NCBI RefSeq assembly: GCF_018991925.1
Contig: NW_024722158.1
Span: 201,782 to 265,781 of the forward strand
DNA length: 64,000 nucleotides
Source of the DNA: Homarus americanus
Lineage: Eukaryota; Arthropoda; Malacostraca; Decapoda; Nephropidae
Direction of reading: 5' to 3'
Shown piece by piece: positions 33,535-43,535 of the stretch. The translations under genes and the position numbers were made by a program. How positions within the stretch are numbered: the stretch's first letter is position 1; every line of letters begins with the position of its first letter. The notes under the pieces are model-generated. The model saw only the letters and a program-made list of their open reading frames with translations. It made no database searches and was not told where the DNA came from.

Positions 33535-36428
33535 TATACGCTCATAGCAAAGTCTTGAGCGGACCTTTTCTTCTGGATCCGTTCTGAGCGTCGAGGGACT
33601 TCATCACTGGGAAGGGTATGGGACTCAACACTGGTGGCGGGGCCAGCAGAAGGCATTGTTACGGGGCGGAGAAAACGGCGGTTTCTCCACCACACACGAC
33701 CACTGGGTAACCGCACCTGGTAGTCCCGTGACCTGCCGAGACCCATGACTACGCCTACTTTGTCCCAACGTAGGGAGGTCGGGTCCTGAACACGGACTTG
33801 GGTGCCGACACTCAACCTGGGGAGAGAACTGGCGTGGTCGTTGTAGCGGGCGACGACGTCCTGAACACGTTCGGCGGCTCGGCGATCACAATCCTCTGTC
33901 TTAGCCTGCCACTCCTTGGCCTGCCACTCCTTGGAGAAGGAGTGAGGGTGAGCAGGGACACAAGAACGAAGGGGGCGCCCATACAAAACCTGGGCAGGGG
34001 AGCGTCCGGTGTAGTTGGGTGTGTTGCGGAGTTCAAGAAGACCCCGGTCGAAGGCCTCGCAGTCAATGTTCCCAGAAGGGGCCACCTTAAGGATGAGGTG
34101 CTTCAGGGATTTGACAGCAGCCTCAGCGTGGCCGTTGGACTGCGGGTAATGGGGCGATGACAACACATGCCGGACTCCCCATCGGTCAAGGAACACAGCA
34201 AAGTCCCGGCTTGTGAACTGGGGCCCTCCGTCGGTTCGCAGGCGTACAGGAACGCCCACGTCACGGAAGTAGTGGCGGAACTTGCTGATGGTGGCGGCAG
34301 ACGTCGTGTCATTACCGCCCTTGATGACAACCGGCCAACCAGAGAGACGGTCGACGATAACCAGGAAGGACTTTCCTGACACACAGAAAAAGTCGGCCGA
34401 CGCAGACTCAAAGGGGCGGGTGGGGTTGTCGTCACTCATGAAGGGTACCTGCTGCTGGCTGGGTTGTAATACGTGGCGGGGCTTACACACCTGGACAGCA
34501 TTGGAGATGTCGGGGTCGATGCCAGGCCGGAACACAGTCTGTCGTGCACGTCGTTTGGTGGCCTCAGCTCCACGGTGACTGTCGTGAATGCGAGCCAAGG
34601 CGTGGGGACGTGATGCAGCAGGGACAACTACCGAAGGAGAGGTGTCACTGGCCAGAGGTAGGGGTAGGGCGGCAGCAGGGTAGTTGCTGCTCCCTTCATG
34701 CACCCTGTTGGCGTAATTTACCTCGAGAATCGGTGTTGGGAAGTCCTGGGAGATGATGGCCAGCTCTTGACAATGTCTGTAGGACAGCAAGGGAGTCGGG
34801 ACACCATTATGCACGTCAATCCAGGCCTGACACGACCTGTTGCCAAAGGTGACGTGTGCATAGAGTGAACCCAGGGCTGGGGCCATCTGTGAACCATCTG
34901 CCATGACGCAGAGGTCCTCGGGAGGCGGTCCTAGATCGCTTGGAGAGAGCCCCAAGCATCGCAAATGCTGGGGACCGATGACTGTAGCATCAGCGCCGGT
35001 GTCGGGCAACATCTGAAGGCGGGATGACACACCGCCGTAGGTCACGATGACGCTGATGTACTGGGGGGCTTTGGTCCTGGGATGCGAGGAGTACACCCTC
35101 CTAAAATGGGTCGGGCTTTGTCCCGGGTCGTCGTGCCTCTGATTTGGCGACTGTGGGCGGCCCTCTCTGGTAGAAGGGCGCTGAAGCTTCCGTTGACGCT
35201 GTTCCTTGGGTTTGTTGGAAGGGCAACACTTGTCATAGTGGCCCAGACGGCCGCACACATTGCACTGGACGCGTTTGGCTGGGCACCGTACTGTGAGTGA
35301 CCAGTGGCCCTTACGGTCACAACTGTTGCAGGTAGACTGAGCAGCTGGACATACCTGTGTTCCGTGCTGCTTACCACAGTTGTTACAAAATGAACCGGGC
35401 GTGGACGTGGTGGGCGAAGGCGTGGGAGCAGACTTCTTGTCCTTCTTGTACCGGGACACAGCGCGTACAGCTGTAGGGGGAGCTCGGATGGCAGAGGTGG
35501 CACACCTGGCAGCCTCATAGGAGCGACATATCGTCAACACATCCTGAAGAGAAGAGAAAGAGTCGAGGGAGGTGAGGCGTTGGACAAGTTCCTCGTCCTT
35601 AACACCCATCAGGATCACCTGCTTCAACTGGGTCTCCTCGCACTGCTGGTGGTGGCCTAAACATATATCTACCTCTTCCGAGGCTCTCTTAAGACGTACA
35701 TAAAAAGCGTCAAAAGACTCACCCTCCATCTGTCTGCAGCTAAATAATTCCCTCCTGCGCAGAGCTTCATTCTGCTGTCCTTTGATGTGCCGTTGTAGAA
35801 CGTCCAGTACCTCCTCTACAGACAGCAAAGAGGTTGGGGGTACCTGCAACGTATGTTCTAAGACACGCTGAACTGCCAAGGACAGGCACATACGCAGCTG
35901 GATGAGTTGTTTAGGCTGTGACAAACTCTGGAGATCCACCATTGTAGCATAATCAGCCCACCGCCGCCGCCATTCGCGAAAAGTCTGGAAATTTACATCA
36001 GGCTCCAAGATGGGCGGTGTTTGAGCTGCTGCTTTAGGTGGGGCTGGGGGGCGTGAAGGAAGCATGGATGAGGTATCTGAACCGTTCAGTACCGAGGCAG
36101 TGTTAGAGCCAGGGGCTTGGTTAACAGTGAGGCGAGATATCAAGGCTTCAAACCGTGCACTGTCTTCCATTCTCCGTTGGTGGTCTCGTTCTGCCTCTGC
36201 TTGCCTTCTGTGCTCATCCGCCAAACGTCTGTGAGCTTCATCCTCGCGTCTCTCGTCTCTCATAAACTTCATTAAGGCAATTATCTCTGGAGATAACGCT
36301 GAATGTTGAGGTGAAGGGCTGCGCGATGTTGTGGGAGCTGGGCCGGCCTGGTCATCCATCTCTGGGGGACTATCATCCGCTTGACTCATCCAGGCGCTGG
36401 GTCCACGGCTACGTAAGGCGTGAGACAT
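33534..36428 (-). CDS. Gag-protease-integrase polyprotein, RT/RNase H absent
   Basis: An uninterrupted 964-codon frame from ATG at 36428. Residues 1-340: Gag, with a charged coiled-coil-like stretch (DERREDEAHRRLADEHRR) and a capsid-like region (FREWRRRWADYA). Residues about 345-403: three CCHC-like knuckles (CNNCGKQHGTQVC, CNSCDRKGHW, CNVCGRLGHYDKCC). Residues about 474-482: protease active site DTGADATV. Residues about 625-665: degenerate HHCC finger, whose second Cys is Arg (CKPRHV). Residues about 673-770: integrase core with D (ASADFF), D (TDGG) and E (GHAE), D-35-E intact. A GPY/F-like tail follows, with GTQVRVQDP and RVWWRNRRFLRPV. The join between protease and integrase is in frame and free of stops, so the loss of RT/RNase H looks like a clean deletion. 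Confidence 0.88.
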   Translation of the reverse strand: MSHALRSRGPSAWMSQADDSPPEMDDQAGPAPTTSRSPSPQHSALSPEIIALMKFMRDERREDEAHRRLADEHRRQAEAERDHQRRMEDSARFEALISRLTVNQAPGSNTASVLNGSDTSSMLPSRPPAPPKAAAQTPPILEPDVNFQTFREWRRRWADYATMVDLQSLSQPKQLIQLRMCLSLAVQRVLEHTLQVPPTSLLSVEEVLDVLQRHIKGQQNEALRRRELFSCRQMEGESFDAFYVRLKRASEEVDICLGHHQQCEETQLKQVILMGVKDEELVQRLTSLDSFSSLQDVLTICRSYEAARCATSAIRAPPTAVRAVSRYKKDKKSAPTPSPTTSTPGSFCNNCGKQHGTQVCPAAQSTCNSCDRKGHWSLTVRCPAKRVQCNVCGRLGHYDKCCPSNKPKEQRQRKLQRPSTREGRPQSPNQRHDDPGQSPTHFRRVYSSHPRTKAPQYISVIVTYGGVSSRLQMLPDTGADATVIGPQHLRCLGLSPSDLGPPPEDLCVMADGSQMAPALGSLYAHVTFGNRSCQAWIDVHNGVPTPLLSYRHCQELAIISQDFPTPILEVNYANRVHEGSSNYPAAALPLPLASDTSPSVVVPAASRPHALARIHDSHRGAEATKRRARQTVFRPGIDPDISNAVQVCKPRHVLQPSQQQVPFMSDDNPTRPFESASADFFCVSGKSFLVIVDRLSGWPVVIKGGNDTTSAATISKFRHYFRDVGVPVRLRTDGGPQFTSRDFAVFLDRWGVRHVLSSPHYPQSNGHAEAAVKSLKHLILKVAPSGNIDCEAFDRGLLELRNTPNYTGRSPAQVLYGRPLRSCVPAHPHSFSKEWQAKEWQAKTEDCDRRAAERVQDVVARYNDHASSLPRLSVGTQVRVQDPTSLRWDKVGVVMGLGRSRDYQVRLPSGRVWWRNRRFLRPVTMPSAGPATSVESHTLPSDEVPRRSERIQKKRSAQDFAMSV

Positions 36429-36934
36429 AACTACTTTATCTGTGTACTGTGTCTTAAATCAGTGTTGACCGGTCAGCCCGTCGTATCAACAAGATTTCAG
36501 ACAAAAAAAAAATTCAATTCAATACATGGTCGTGAGTTTTCTAAATATACTCATCAAACCCGGTCCAACAGTAATTGATACATGTATGTGTGTATGTCTC
36601 AGGCAGGCCGTCTCGCCCAGCGCTGTGAGGGAGGGGGGTGGAGATAGGAGTAGCTCAGTCGCTCTCTGTAAACGGTCAGAGGAGGGTGCGCTGAGCTCTA
36701 CACCCCACAAATGCCCAGAACATGCCGTATACCTTGGAAATCCGTTCGAACAAGGTCACACATGAATGGCACGAAACACACAATGCACTAAACACTTCAC
36801 AGAAAATCACTGTCACTGACACTGCTCAAAGTTGCGAAATTCTTCGAGGGATGACGCGGGGTTGACCCAAGGCGGGGATCCATCAGCCGGCTTTCCACAA
36901 ACTTGCACTAATCACTCGTAATAATCCAGTAAAA
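36429..36934 (-). other. LTR element leader region
   Basis: About 500 bp between the primer site and the first ATG of the polyprotein. It is the expected place for leader and packaging signals, and no motif is identifiable by eye. Confidence 0.5.
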
Positions 36935-36949
36935 CTACGCACTGCACCA
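36935..36949 (-). other. Putative tRNA primer-binding site
   Basis: TGGTGCAGTGCGTAG on the minus strand begins directly after the 5' LTR. TGG pairs with a tRNA CCA end. The sequence is reminiscent of the Ser-tRNA primer site of some Drosophila gypsy-group elements (TGGCGCAGTC), but the tRNA is not established. Confidence 0.7.
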
Positions 36950-37277
36950 TGTTAGATGTTCTGGGGTAATAAGTTCTATATACAGGAGAGAACACAAACA
37001 CCTGTATAGTTTTGTAGGTTCGGTTTACTGGATAAGAGTATGTACACAGAGGTGGGTAGCACTGCTCCCTAGCTAGGGTCCTGGTCAACTACCATAGACG
37101 ACGTATGGCAAGTGATACATTAGCAGCTTCCATGCATTAAGCCAGAGCTGTGCAATAATTAAGCGTGTGGGATATGGTAATAACATTGCCACACGCTGCT
37201 AAGCTGAGCTGAATAAACAAATGGAGCACATACATAATATACATAATACATAATCAGCATACATAACCTTACATGCA
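36950..37277 (-). repeat. 5' LTR (element orientation)
   Basis: Shares with 33198-33521 a long near-identical core (from TTCTATATACAGGAGAG to ACATTAGCAGCTTCCAT, and again around GTGTGGGATATGGTAATAAC). It differs in a central block (37133-37160) and at the TG-proximal end. The divergence implies age or recombination between family members. Confidence 0.88.
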
Positions 37278-37282
37278 GTAAC
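37278..37282 (+). repeat. Target-site duplication GTAAC, right of LTR element
   Basis: Matches 33193-33197 exactly. Confidence 0.85.
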
Positions 37283-37708
37283 TTCCACTATTTATGAGAG
37301 TGAAGAGAAAGGACGGCGGCTATGTAAATAGGCCGGATAATCAACGTCCGTTCGATGTAAGTTTGTGAGTGAGACTCTGAGTAGTGACCCATCGAGGGAG
37401 AACGGAATAGGGACTTCGTCCTCCCTCCAGGGAAGACGGAGCCATCCACTGCGGCTCTCAAATAACGTCTTCCTCTAGTCAAGGATATCAAGCTACTGCT
37501 CGCTTTAGGTGGCCAGGAGCTGGCTACTTTATGCCTTTACTCAGCATAATATGATGCACCTTCCTGTGGGCACACCTTATCACGTGCATTGAACATTTCA
37601 CCTCATAGCCAGTGGAAAGTTACAGGGGATGAATCAGTATATAAATCATATGTAATCAACCCACTTATATATGTCTTTTGTTTTTCTGAAACAAGGGCCA
37701 TTACATTA
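37283..37708. other. Unique spacer between LTR element and right 21-bp array
   Basis: About 425 bp of AT-rich DNA with no recognised family. It separates the LTR element from the second minisatellite array. Confidence 0.5.
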
Positions 37709-38190
37709 ACGACGCACGACAGTACTCCCACAGCACACGACAGTACTCCCACAGTACACGGCAGTAGTCCCACAGCACCATGACAGTACTCCCACAATCG
37801 CTGCAGGACTCCCACAGCACCTCTGGGACTCCCACAGCACACGGCAGGACTCCCAGCACCGCAGCAGTACTCCCCAGCACGGTAGTCACTCCCACAACAC
37901 CGGCAGTACTCCCACGACCTGCGGCAGTACTCCACAGCACTGGCAGTACTCCCAGCACACGGCAGGACTCCCCAGCACACAGCAGGACTCCCACAACGCA
38001 CCTGACAGTACTCCCACAACACACAGCTCAGCAATATCCCACAGTACAGCTCCACTGACAGTGCCACAGCACATGGCTCACGGCAGTACTCCAGCAGCAC
38101 ACGGCTCACGGTAGTACTCCCACAGCACACGGCTCACGGCAGTACTCCCACAGCACACAGCTCACGGCAGTATTCCCACAGCACACGCAC
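37709..38190 (+). repeat. 21-bp minisatellite, right array (about 22 units)
   Basis: Same unit family and orientation as 32802-33050. The first unit is the left-array type (GACGCACGACAGTACTCCC); later units are GCACACGGCAGTACTCCCAC or carry GGCTCACGG insertions. It is more degenerate than the left array. Confidence 0.94.
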
Positions 38191-39065
38191 AGTGTAATGC
38201 ACACATCATTGTCATCCTTAAAAGCTCTTTCATTCATATTACGCTACATAACATTCAAATCCACCGCGCTTGTAGAATCTCAGAAAACGGGAAACGTTGG
38301 TAAAGGGTAACTCACCTAATGTATGTTTTATACGAATTGTACCCAGGTACGGTCATATAATATTAAGAGTATGTACTCATAGCATTAACGAGAACTCAAG
38401 GTATCTATAGGATGATTGGGAAGGTCCAATTGGTATGGACTAGTGTACTATAAGGGACAGGGTAGATCGTGTTTGAAGATCATTCTATTTACGTCTGTGA
38501 ATGATTAGTGAACATAGCTACTGCAGGTATCAAATGAAAATATAAAAGAACATTGATTTGAAAAAAGGATAAATGTATCAGATCTAAGTGAAGTGTTGGA
38601 AGTGATCCAGAAACTATACTTCAAAGAAAATATCTTGTATGCCTCGGTGTGAGCTTAATGCACCTCATTACCTCATGTGACGAATAACCACGAACAATGC
38701 AATGATCAGAGAATCTTTTGAATGTGTTCAACGATTGCAACGTGTGAGGGGAGGATCCCTAAATACAGATTGAAGTGAAGAGGGTATACCCACGCCATGA
38801 AAATACGAAGCTAAGCTTTTTGTCCAATGTTGGCGTCCTTTCTACCCCGGGCTACAGTTTTGAGTTAATGATATAGCACAATTAATTTCCCCAGGAACTG
38901 GCAAACCAGATCCTTACTTCAGTATTTAATTTAGGATTAAGATATATAATTAAGGCATAAGGCCACAATAAATAGGAAAGTGTAGATGTGAGAACCAGAA
39001 GAAATAAAAGTGAAAATTAAAGATTGGAAACAGTAGGCCTAGCTCAGTGAGAGACGTGAGGCGTT

Positions 39066-39275
39066 ATTCCTTAGTAACGCCCGCTCTCCCACCAAAACAG
39101 GTCAGTGAACTCCATCGTGCTCCATTCAGCCTTAAAAAGATTTATTTAGCAGTATTTTACATCTTAAAACCTTGCCTGATGTTATAAAGTGAAGTAATAG
39201 TTGTACTAGTGTGTGGTGATGAACGCCCATCACGCGCTATTCCTTAGTAACGCCCGCTCGCCTACCAAAACAGGT
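39066..39275 (+). repeat. Direct repeat of about 37 bp, 172 bp apart
   Basis: Two copies (39066-39102 and 39238-39274) share ATTCCTTAGTAACGCCCGCT and end ACCAAAACAGGT, with two mismatches. Both run into a CAGGT sequence that resembles a splice donor. Confidence 0.85.
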
Positions 39276-39330
39276 ACCAAGCGTTCAGAGCGTCGGCCAT
39301 TACCACACTGTGAGGGACTCACCATGTGTG

Positions 39331-39368
39331 GTGTGACTGCTTACGGCCCTGTGTGACTGCTTACGGCC
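39331..39368 (+). repeat. 20-bp direct duplication
   Basis: GTGTGACTGCTTACGGCC occurs at 39331-39348 and 39351-39368. Confidence 0.9.
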
Positions 39369-39590
39369 ATCACCACCCAGGATAGGAGACAATAATTTTA
39401 TGTTTGAGAAGATTCACGGTCGCTACGTGGAGCGACCTGAGAATACCAGACGTAGAACCAGTGCTGGTATGATTTCCTGGGAAGTATCCCATCTACTCAG
39501 CAAGAGTAGAGTGTGAACGAGGTACCTGGTGTGTGTATCTAAGAATAGCGAGGAGTTCCATACTTGTAGGTGTGGAGTGTACCCAGGATG

Positions 39591-39650
39591 TGGTGCTATG
39601 ATATAACATGTGGTGCTGTAATGTAACATGTGATGCTATACTCTAACAGG
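39591..39650 (+). repeat. 20-bp tandem repeat x3
   Basis: Three diverged units of the TGGTGCTATGATATAACATG type, the start of a fourth following. Confidence 0.8.
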
Positions 39651-40323
39651 TGGTGCAGTTTGATGTGTTGGGTGTTATGGTAAGAAGGAATGACCGAGGT
39701 AAGGAGGTCATTGATTATTATGAAGAATGAAGATGATAATAGTAATTATTTGATGTAAGACGTGTATTGATGTAAAGTGAAATGAAAATAATAGTTGTTC
39801 TTCTGATGAAGTCAAACTCTTTTTGTATTGTGACGGGCTGCAATATGTTTTATAAGGAATAAATTAGTTAAGGCATGCTTGATGTTTCACCCTTCTTCCC
39901 ACTATTGATTTGGTCAATGAAAAACCCAACCCAATGCCTAGCTTACCCTGCCCACTACCTAACGAGTTACATACTGTCCAGGGGTCTGGTGTCAGCGACC
40001 TTATAATTAAGAATAGAGTTAAGTTATCCCCTTAGAATTAGTGACCCCAGAATCTGGCAGTATAACAGCTCACAGCAGTAAGTGTTAACCGGGCCTGCCA
40101 GGAGTACCAACTGTCCCGGGGTGATGGTTCGGTGATGGTTCGCGGCTACTAGCTCACCTCCGTCGCACCACTTCGTCGTCCCGTCTCATTGGCCAGTCCC
40201 GTTATGAAGTACTGTGACGTTGATTGATGTCAGCAATTGCTGCTTGAGCCAGCCAACGAGTCCTTAGCCAGCTGGTTCATAGTCATGGCATGACAGATAC
40301 AATGATATGAGTTATTAGGGATG

Positions 40324-40916
40324 TCACCTAGGTTGGTAAGATGTGAGGTGAAAAAAGAGGCCAATACAGGACCCGCAGAGTTGTTTACAGTCATTGCACA
40401 TGTGGAGGGCTACATCTAGTGCAGGAGGGGCGGTGGAGGTGTCTTTCCGGCGTTGGCGCTTGTCTGCAGCGGTTTGCAGTCGGACTAACACCTCTTCGTG
40501 TGGTGCTCCTCCAAGCATTACGATGTGGAGTAATCGACTCCCAGATGAGGAGTCGATTTGGCACTTTTTCAGGTTTGACTTAAGACTATCCTTATACCCT
40601 TTCAGGTGCCGGACAGCATTACATTTACAATTCTTTGGGTGACTGTAAAGTAGCTTCTTTCTCAGTCTACTGTCGTCCATGCGGGTAACAGGACCAAGCC
40701 AACGTAGTTGTTCATGAATAATGGTAGCCCCGATGCTCCTACAATTGGTGTCAGCAAGAATACTGGTATTTGTTTTCTTGTCTTCTCAGCGAACACGGAT
40801 GATGGAACGCAGACTACGTTGGTGAAAGTTTTCAAGTGCCTTGAGGTGCCTCCTGTATGTGACCCATGCCTCAATGCCATATAGCAGGGAGGGGAGGACG
40901 ACTGCTCGATATACAA
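40324..40916 (-). pseudogene. RT thumb and C-terminal tail, LINE family 1, copy 2
   Basis: Frames 41030-40662 (from the insert junction at about 40916) and 40680-40324 give RHLKTFTNVVCV, ADTNCR-like and MNNYVGLVLL segments. Then come MDDSRLRKKLLYSHPKNCKCN, RHLKGYKDSLKSNLKKCQID and the tail GGAPHEEVLVRLQTAADKRQRRKD. This RWLGHVxRM...RxKRYKDxLKxNLK arrangement is the conserved C-terminus of this LINE type. Confidence 0.8.
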
Positions 40917-41690
40917 ATAATAACAAATAATAATAATTAACGGTTTATTGAAAGAGCATGGCAGCCGGAAGGCTGAAAATATACAATCATAATTGGGGAA
41001 TGGGTCTCTTGATTTACAAATGATATACAAGTAACATAAGTGATACAGATATGATATATAATAATTAGGTGTTAATAATTTTTACAATGGTTGGGACTGG
41101 GCTGTTCTTATAGCAATCAGTTCGTGCTCGTATGGGCTGGATGCAGTTGGGCAGGTGTGTGGCCACGTCGCCAGGACAGTAGCTTGGGGCGATGCAGGTG
41201 TGCTCCATCCTTCAGGTTAGTTCAGGTGAAGCCGTGAGGTCAGGTCAGGTTAAGTCAGATCGAGCCACACTCAGTATTACACTGCTGTGTTTTCATGCTT
41301 TTCCTTGGAGTGCACTATAGGAACACTGTTTGGTAGTCAATCGTTCACTGATCACTTGAATGTTTTGCTGAGTAAATCCCGGTGTAGTAAGGCTGGTAGG
41401 GCGTTGGGATATAGCAGGGAGAGGGGGGGGGGCAGGACCAAACGGACTCGGCCTGGCTGCCAAAACCCGGAGCGTCTTCAGGGCACGTCTTGTCTCACTG
41501 ATGGTTGACAAGTATGTATGTATGTATGTATGTATGTATGTATGTGTATGTGTGTGTGTATGTGTGCATGCGTGCATGCGTGCGTGCGTGCGTGCGTGCG
41601 TTCTCACATAGGATGGTGAAATGCATCTAGTGTGGTAACATTATGTCAGTGTTAAAGTGCAAGCACTGTTTGCTCCCTCTCGCTTTTAGC
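40917..41690. mobile_element. Sequence inserted in LINE copy 2, with microsatellite
   Basis: Non-LINE DNA replaces the palm region. Its left edge, read on the minus strand, ends TTTATTGAAAG/CAATAAACC followed by AATAAT repeats, which looks like the polyadenylated or simple-repeat tail of a minus-strand retroelement. The right edge is uncertain (41640-41690). No coding capacity is seen. Confidence 0.45.
41512..41600 (+). repeat. Compound (TATG)n/(TGCG)n microsatellite
   Basis: About 32 bp of TATG repeats, then GT-rich repeats, then TGCA/TGCG tetramers. Confidence 0.95.
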
Positions 41691-41925
41691 TGCCGCCGCT
41701 TGCTTGCCTGGAGTCGTCTTATGTTGAAGGGACCCTTCATCCGGGACTCGATGTCCAACCCACCAGCTAAATTGGCACTGGCACGAGTAAGGAAGGCAGC
41801 CAAGAAAATGGAAAAGAGAGTTGGTGCAAGTACACACCCTTGTTAAACCCCCGTTTGGATGGGGAAGAACTCTGACTGGGTGCCGTTGTGCAGGACACTG
41901 CCGTTCTTACCATCGTGGAGTTCCC

Positions 41926-42420
41926 TCACAATGGCGATGAATTTTGGTGGGCAGCCACAACGGCTGAGGGTCCACCAGAGGGCTTCCCGTTGACCGAGTC
42001 CAAGGCCATGGTTAGGTTGATGAAAGCTTTGTACAGGTTACGATGCTGTTCTCTGCACTTTTCCTGCATCTGGCGGGCAGCAAAGATCGTGTCAGTGGTG
42101 CCACATGATGGTCTAATGCCACATTGAGATTCTGGGAGGAAGTTCTCCGCCTCAGGAAGGACTCTGTTTAGGAGGACTCGAGCGATAATCTTGCCAGCTA
42201 CGGACAGCAGCGAGATCCCACGGTAGTTGCCACAGTCTGACCGGTCTCCCTTGTTCTTATAGATATTTATGATGGAGGCGTCTTTAAGTGCTTGGGGAAT
42301 TTCCTCCTTTTCCCATATATTCTCCAGGAGAGAGTGGAGACGGCTGGTAAGCAGAGGTCCTCCTGTTTTATACATCTCGGCTGGGATTCCATGAGGCCCT
42401 AAGGTTTTGTTATTTTTCAT
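41926..42420 (-). pseudogene. RT N-terminal half, LINE family 1, copy 2
   Basis: A 164-codon frame: GPHGIPAEMYKTGGPLLTSRL, EEIPQALKDASIINIYKNKGDRSDCGNYRG (fingers), ISLLSVAGKIIARVLLNRVLPEAENFLPESQCGIRPSCGTTDTIF, then LYKAFINLTMALDSVN. In the last motif the first catalytic Asp of the palm (usually VDLTKAFD) is Asn. The frame continues beyond by a frameshift toward GVKQGCVLAPTLF-like sequence near 41860. Confidence 0.85.
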
Positions 42421-43324
42421 CTGTTTGATGGCAGTAGCTACCTCATCCAGGGATCGAGAATAGCTATGGTGGGTCAGCTCTGGATGCTAAGGGACCTGCT
42501 GGGTAGTCAGGACATCCACATCGGTGGTTTGGTTGGGCAGTGAATGGTAGTGCTCTTTCCAGCACTGAAGCCTCCTTCATCATCTTTAATTATGGAGTTA
42601 CCATCAGATGAGCGGAGGGAGGGCTTCAACACGAGTGATTGGCCCATAAAATGTTATAGTGGATTTGAAAATTTCGCACATCTTGTACTGATCTGCATTT
42701 TTTTGTGCTTTACAAGCTTTATTTTTAAACCAGTCGTTCTTTAGATTCCGAAGTTCCTACTGGGCCGCCGCTTTTTTCTTGCGGAAGGTAGCAGCTTTGA
42801 CCCAAGACTGAGGGTTGTTCTGCCAGTCAGTTAAAGCAGAACGTTTGCTATCAATGAATACGTTGATTTCCTGTTTTTGTTGTTGTTTTTTTTTCATCAA
42901 ACCAATCCTGGAATTTCTTTCTATCTGGCCGAGGGTTTCTCTGCAGGATTTTCTCGTGACAGTGTCGAGAATATCCCATTCGGCACTGGGATTTGCGTTA
43001 TTTGCTGTTTGGTTGTTTATCAGCCCATGTTCGAGCTACTCTCTGAAAGCATGTGCTACCGATGGATTCTCCAGATAATTAGTGTTAAAACCTCTTCTGG
43101 TAGGTGAAGGTTCCAAGTGTTCCCTGAAGAAGGCAGTGATGGGTAGGGAAACACCGGGTAACACTGAAGTCCATTTATAACGGATAGGAGAAATACAAGC
43201 AGTGACTAGCGTGTACCTTGCACGACCCACGGAGTCAGACTAAGGCTGCATTGCCATATGGCAGCCTCGGGGCAATGTTGCCACATAACACGTGCAGTGT
43301 TGCCACGTAATTACATATATAAAT

Positions 43325-43420
43325 GCTACTCGGCACAGTAGCTTATATACAAGGTTGCTACTCGGCACAGTAGCTTATATACAAGGTTGCTACTCGGCAC
43401 AGTAGCTTATATACATAAAC
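43325..43420 (+). repeat. 32-bp tandem repeat x3 at assembly gap
   Basis: Units start at 43325, 43357 and 43389. Each contains GCTACTCGGCACAGTAGC, a 6-bp-stem palindrome. The array lies within 15 bp of the N run, so the gap may hide more units. Confidence 0.92.
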
Positions 43421-43433
43421 AATACGTAACTAC

Positions 43434-43533
43434 NNNNNNNNNNNNNNNNNNNNNNNNNNNNNNNNNNNNNNNNNNNNNNNNNNNNNNNNNNNNNNNNNNN
43501 NNNNNNNNNNNNNNNNNNNNNNNNNNNNNNNNN
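43434..43533. other. Assembly gap, 100 N
   Basis: Exactly 100 N, the conventional placeholder for a gap of unknown size. The open frame drawn across it has no meaning. Confidence 0.99.
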
Positions 43534-43535
43534 TA

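Larger units (their letters stand above)
33198..37277 (-). mobile_element. Ty3/gypsy-type LTR retrotransposon, 4080 bp, lacking RT and RNase H
   Basis: A complete element on the minus strand. LTRs of about 324-328 bp lie at 33198-33521 and 36950-37277 with TG...CA ends, and GTAAC target duplications flank them. A primer-binding-like TGG sequence abuts the 5' LTR, and a polypurine tract abuts the 3' LTR. A single 964-codon frame (36428-33534) carries Gag, zinc knuckles, protease and integrase. No RT or RNase H motif occurs between protease and integrase, where Ty3 elements keep them, and only about 60 residues separate those domains. The LTRs differ by scattered substitutions and two divergent blocks. 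No envelope gene is present. It would need RT from another element to move. Confidence 0.9.
38191..40299. other. 2.1 kb without a recognised gene
   Basis: No family recognised. It contains three short duplications, described separately at 39066-39275, 39331-39368 and 39591-39650. An ATTGG box at about 40188 and GTGACGTTGA at about 40214 are promoter-like but isolated. Confidence 0.4.
40300..43235 (-). mobile_element. Decayed non-LTR retrotransposon, family 1, copy 2
   Basis: A minus-strand copy of the same LINE as 320-2140. From 5' to 3' it holds a degraded endonuclease-RT linker (42.4-43.2 kb; DWFDE and DSKRSALTDW-like pieces), RT N-terminus (42420-41926), palm start (to about 41690), then foreign sequence (40917 to about 41690). 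It resumes with the RT thumb and C-terminal tail (40916-40324) and ends at TCATATCATTGTA near 40300. The YADD-containing block is missing, apparently replaced by the insert. Many frame breaks. Confidence 0.82.

Noticed and set aside
33798..35300. Plus-strand and other-frame ORFs over the gypsy polyprotein
   Set aside because: GC-rich shadow frames of the 964-codon coding frame.
33198..37277. Endogenous retrovirus
   Set aside because: No envelope frame and no room for one; domain content is that of an LTR retrotransposon.
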